The position numbers and the translations under genes are program-made. The notes under the pieces are model-generated. The model was not told the DNA's origin and did not search any database. It was given only the letters and a program-made list of their open reading frames with translations. Of a stretch of DNA of 64,000 nt, positions 63,855-64,000 are shown piece by piece; position 1 is the first letter of the stretch, and every line of letters begins with the position of its first letter. The stretch is taken from the NCBI RefSeq assembly GCF_006542765.1, contig NZ_SKCD01000009.1, positions 14,911 through 78,910 of the forward strand, in the 5' to 3' direction. Source of the stretch: Paenibacillus luteus. Its GTDB lineage: Bacteria > Bacillota > Bacilli > Paenibacillales > Paenibacillaceae.

Positions 63855-64000
63855 CTATAGCTTAAATTTATCCACAACCGCTTGCAATTCGACTGCCATA
63901 CGGGTCAGATGGGACGAAGACGAAGATATATCTTCCATCGAAGCAAGCTGCTGTTCCGTTGCGGCCGATACTGTCTGTGCACCTGCCGCCGTCGATTGAG
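63855..64000 (-). CDS. Methyl-accepting chemotaxis protein, 3' end
   Basis: Only the last 47 codons are in the window. The frame reads STAAGAQTVSAATEQQLASM then EDISSSSSHLTRMAVELQ and VVDKFKL, stop TAG at 63855-63857. Heptad-like helix with TVSAATEQQLAS, a canonical methylation-helix segment, and the usual C-terminal L..VVDKFKL of membrane chemoreceptors. The ligand domain lies outside, so the signal cannot be told. The gene ends at a strong terminator, so it is not part of the neighbouring operon. Confidence 0.85.
   Translation of the reverse strand, partial: QSTAAGAQTVSAATEQQLASMEDISSSSSHLTRMAVELQAVVDKFKL

Overview
The window looks like a chromosomal segment of a Paenibacillus-like, Gram-positive, spore-former-type Firmicute. 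This is inferred from gene content. Sugar ABC transporters of the LplB/LplC type come without a local ATPase and next to YesM/YesN-type two-component systems. There are giant S-layer-anchored (SLH) proteins, a GH16 enzyme with a C-terminal CBM56-like module, CcpA (cre)-like boxes and strong AGGAGG ribosome binding sites. No rRNA, tRNA, CRISPR array, phage or intact insertion sequence was seen.

Layout. (1) 1-5.1 kb: two tandem paralogous secreted proteins on the minus strand, both with a glycine-rich beta-helix-like N-terminal half. The first runs off the left edge through near-identical 276-bp fibronectin-III repeats. A LysR regulator lies upstream (5.4-6.25 kb). (2) 6.5-17.5 kb: a beta-1,3-glucan module. 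It has a leaderless GH16 enzyme (minus), then on the plus strand permease, permease, solute-binding lipoprotein, histidine kinase, AraC-type response regulator and a secreted multidomain GH16-BIG2-CBM56 enzyme. The ABC operon and the secreted enzyme share an upstream sequence motif. (3) 17.6-26 kb: an accessory stretch of small genes. It contains a frame-disrupted helical/pentapeptide-repeat gene, a truncated remnant, several unrecognised small proteins, DUF4304, DinB-like, a divergent MerR/SDR pair with a textbook 19-bp-spacer MerR promoter, a leucine-rich-repeat-like protein and a TPR-SUKH protein. (4) 26.1-31.6 kb: a 1.8-kaa SLH protein with a tandem 246-bp repeat array. (5) 32.1-47.3 kb: a second glycan module, all minus. 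It has a membrane-bound AraC regulator, two permeases, a lipoprotein, an unrecognised 580-aa barrel-type protein, an overlapping 71-aa zinc-ribbon protein and a 2449-aa SLH protein with a lyase-like helical domain. (6) 47.4-47.85 kb: a small island of remnants (DUF2292-like ORF, orphan membrane segment, large GC-rich stem). (7) 47.85-63.5 kb: a third glycan module. It has a 2156-aa SLH protein with an unassigned glycosidase-like core and four C-terminal repeats, a divergent YesM/YesN pair, and a convergent operon of lipoprotein, two permeases and a GH38 alpha-mannosidase. The right edge holds the 3' end of a chemotaxis receptor.

How it works together (inference). Each module couples an outer-surface enzyme held at the S-layer or secreted, a lipoprotein-fed oligosaccharide importer that needs an ATPase encoded elsewhere, an extracytoplasmic-sensing regulator, and in two modules a cytoplasmic enzyme. 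This is a row of three Gram-positive polysaccharide-utilisation loci. The substrate is clear only for module 2 (beta-1,3-glucan) and is probably mannose-containing for module 7. The substrate of module 5 is open. The least explained pieces are the 580-aa/71-aa pair, the lyase-like 2449-aa protein and the core of the 2156-aa protein.
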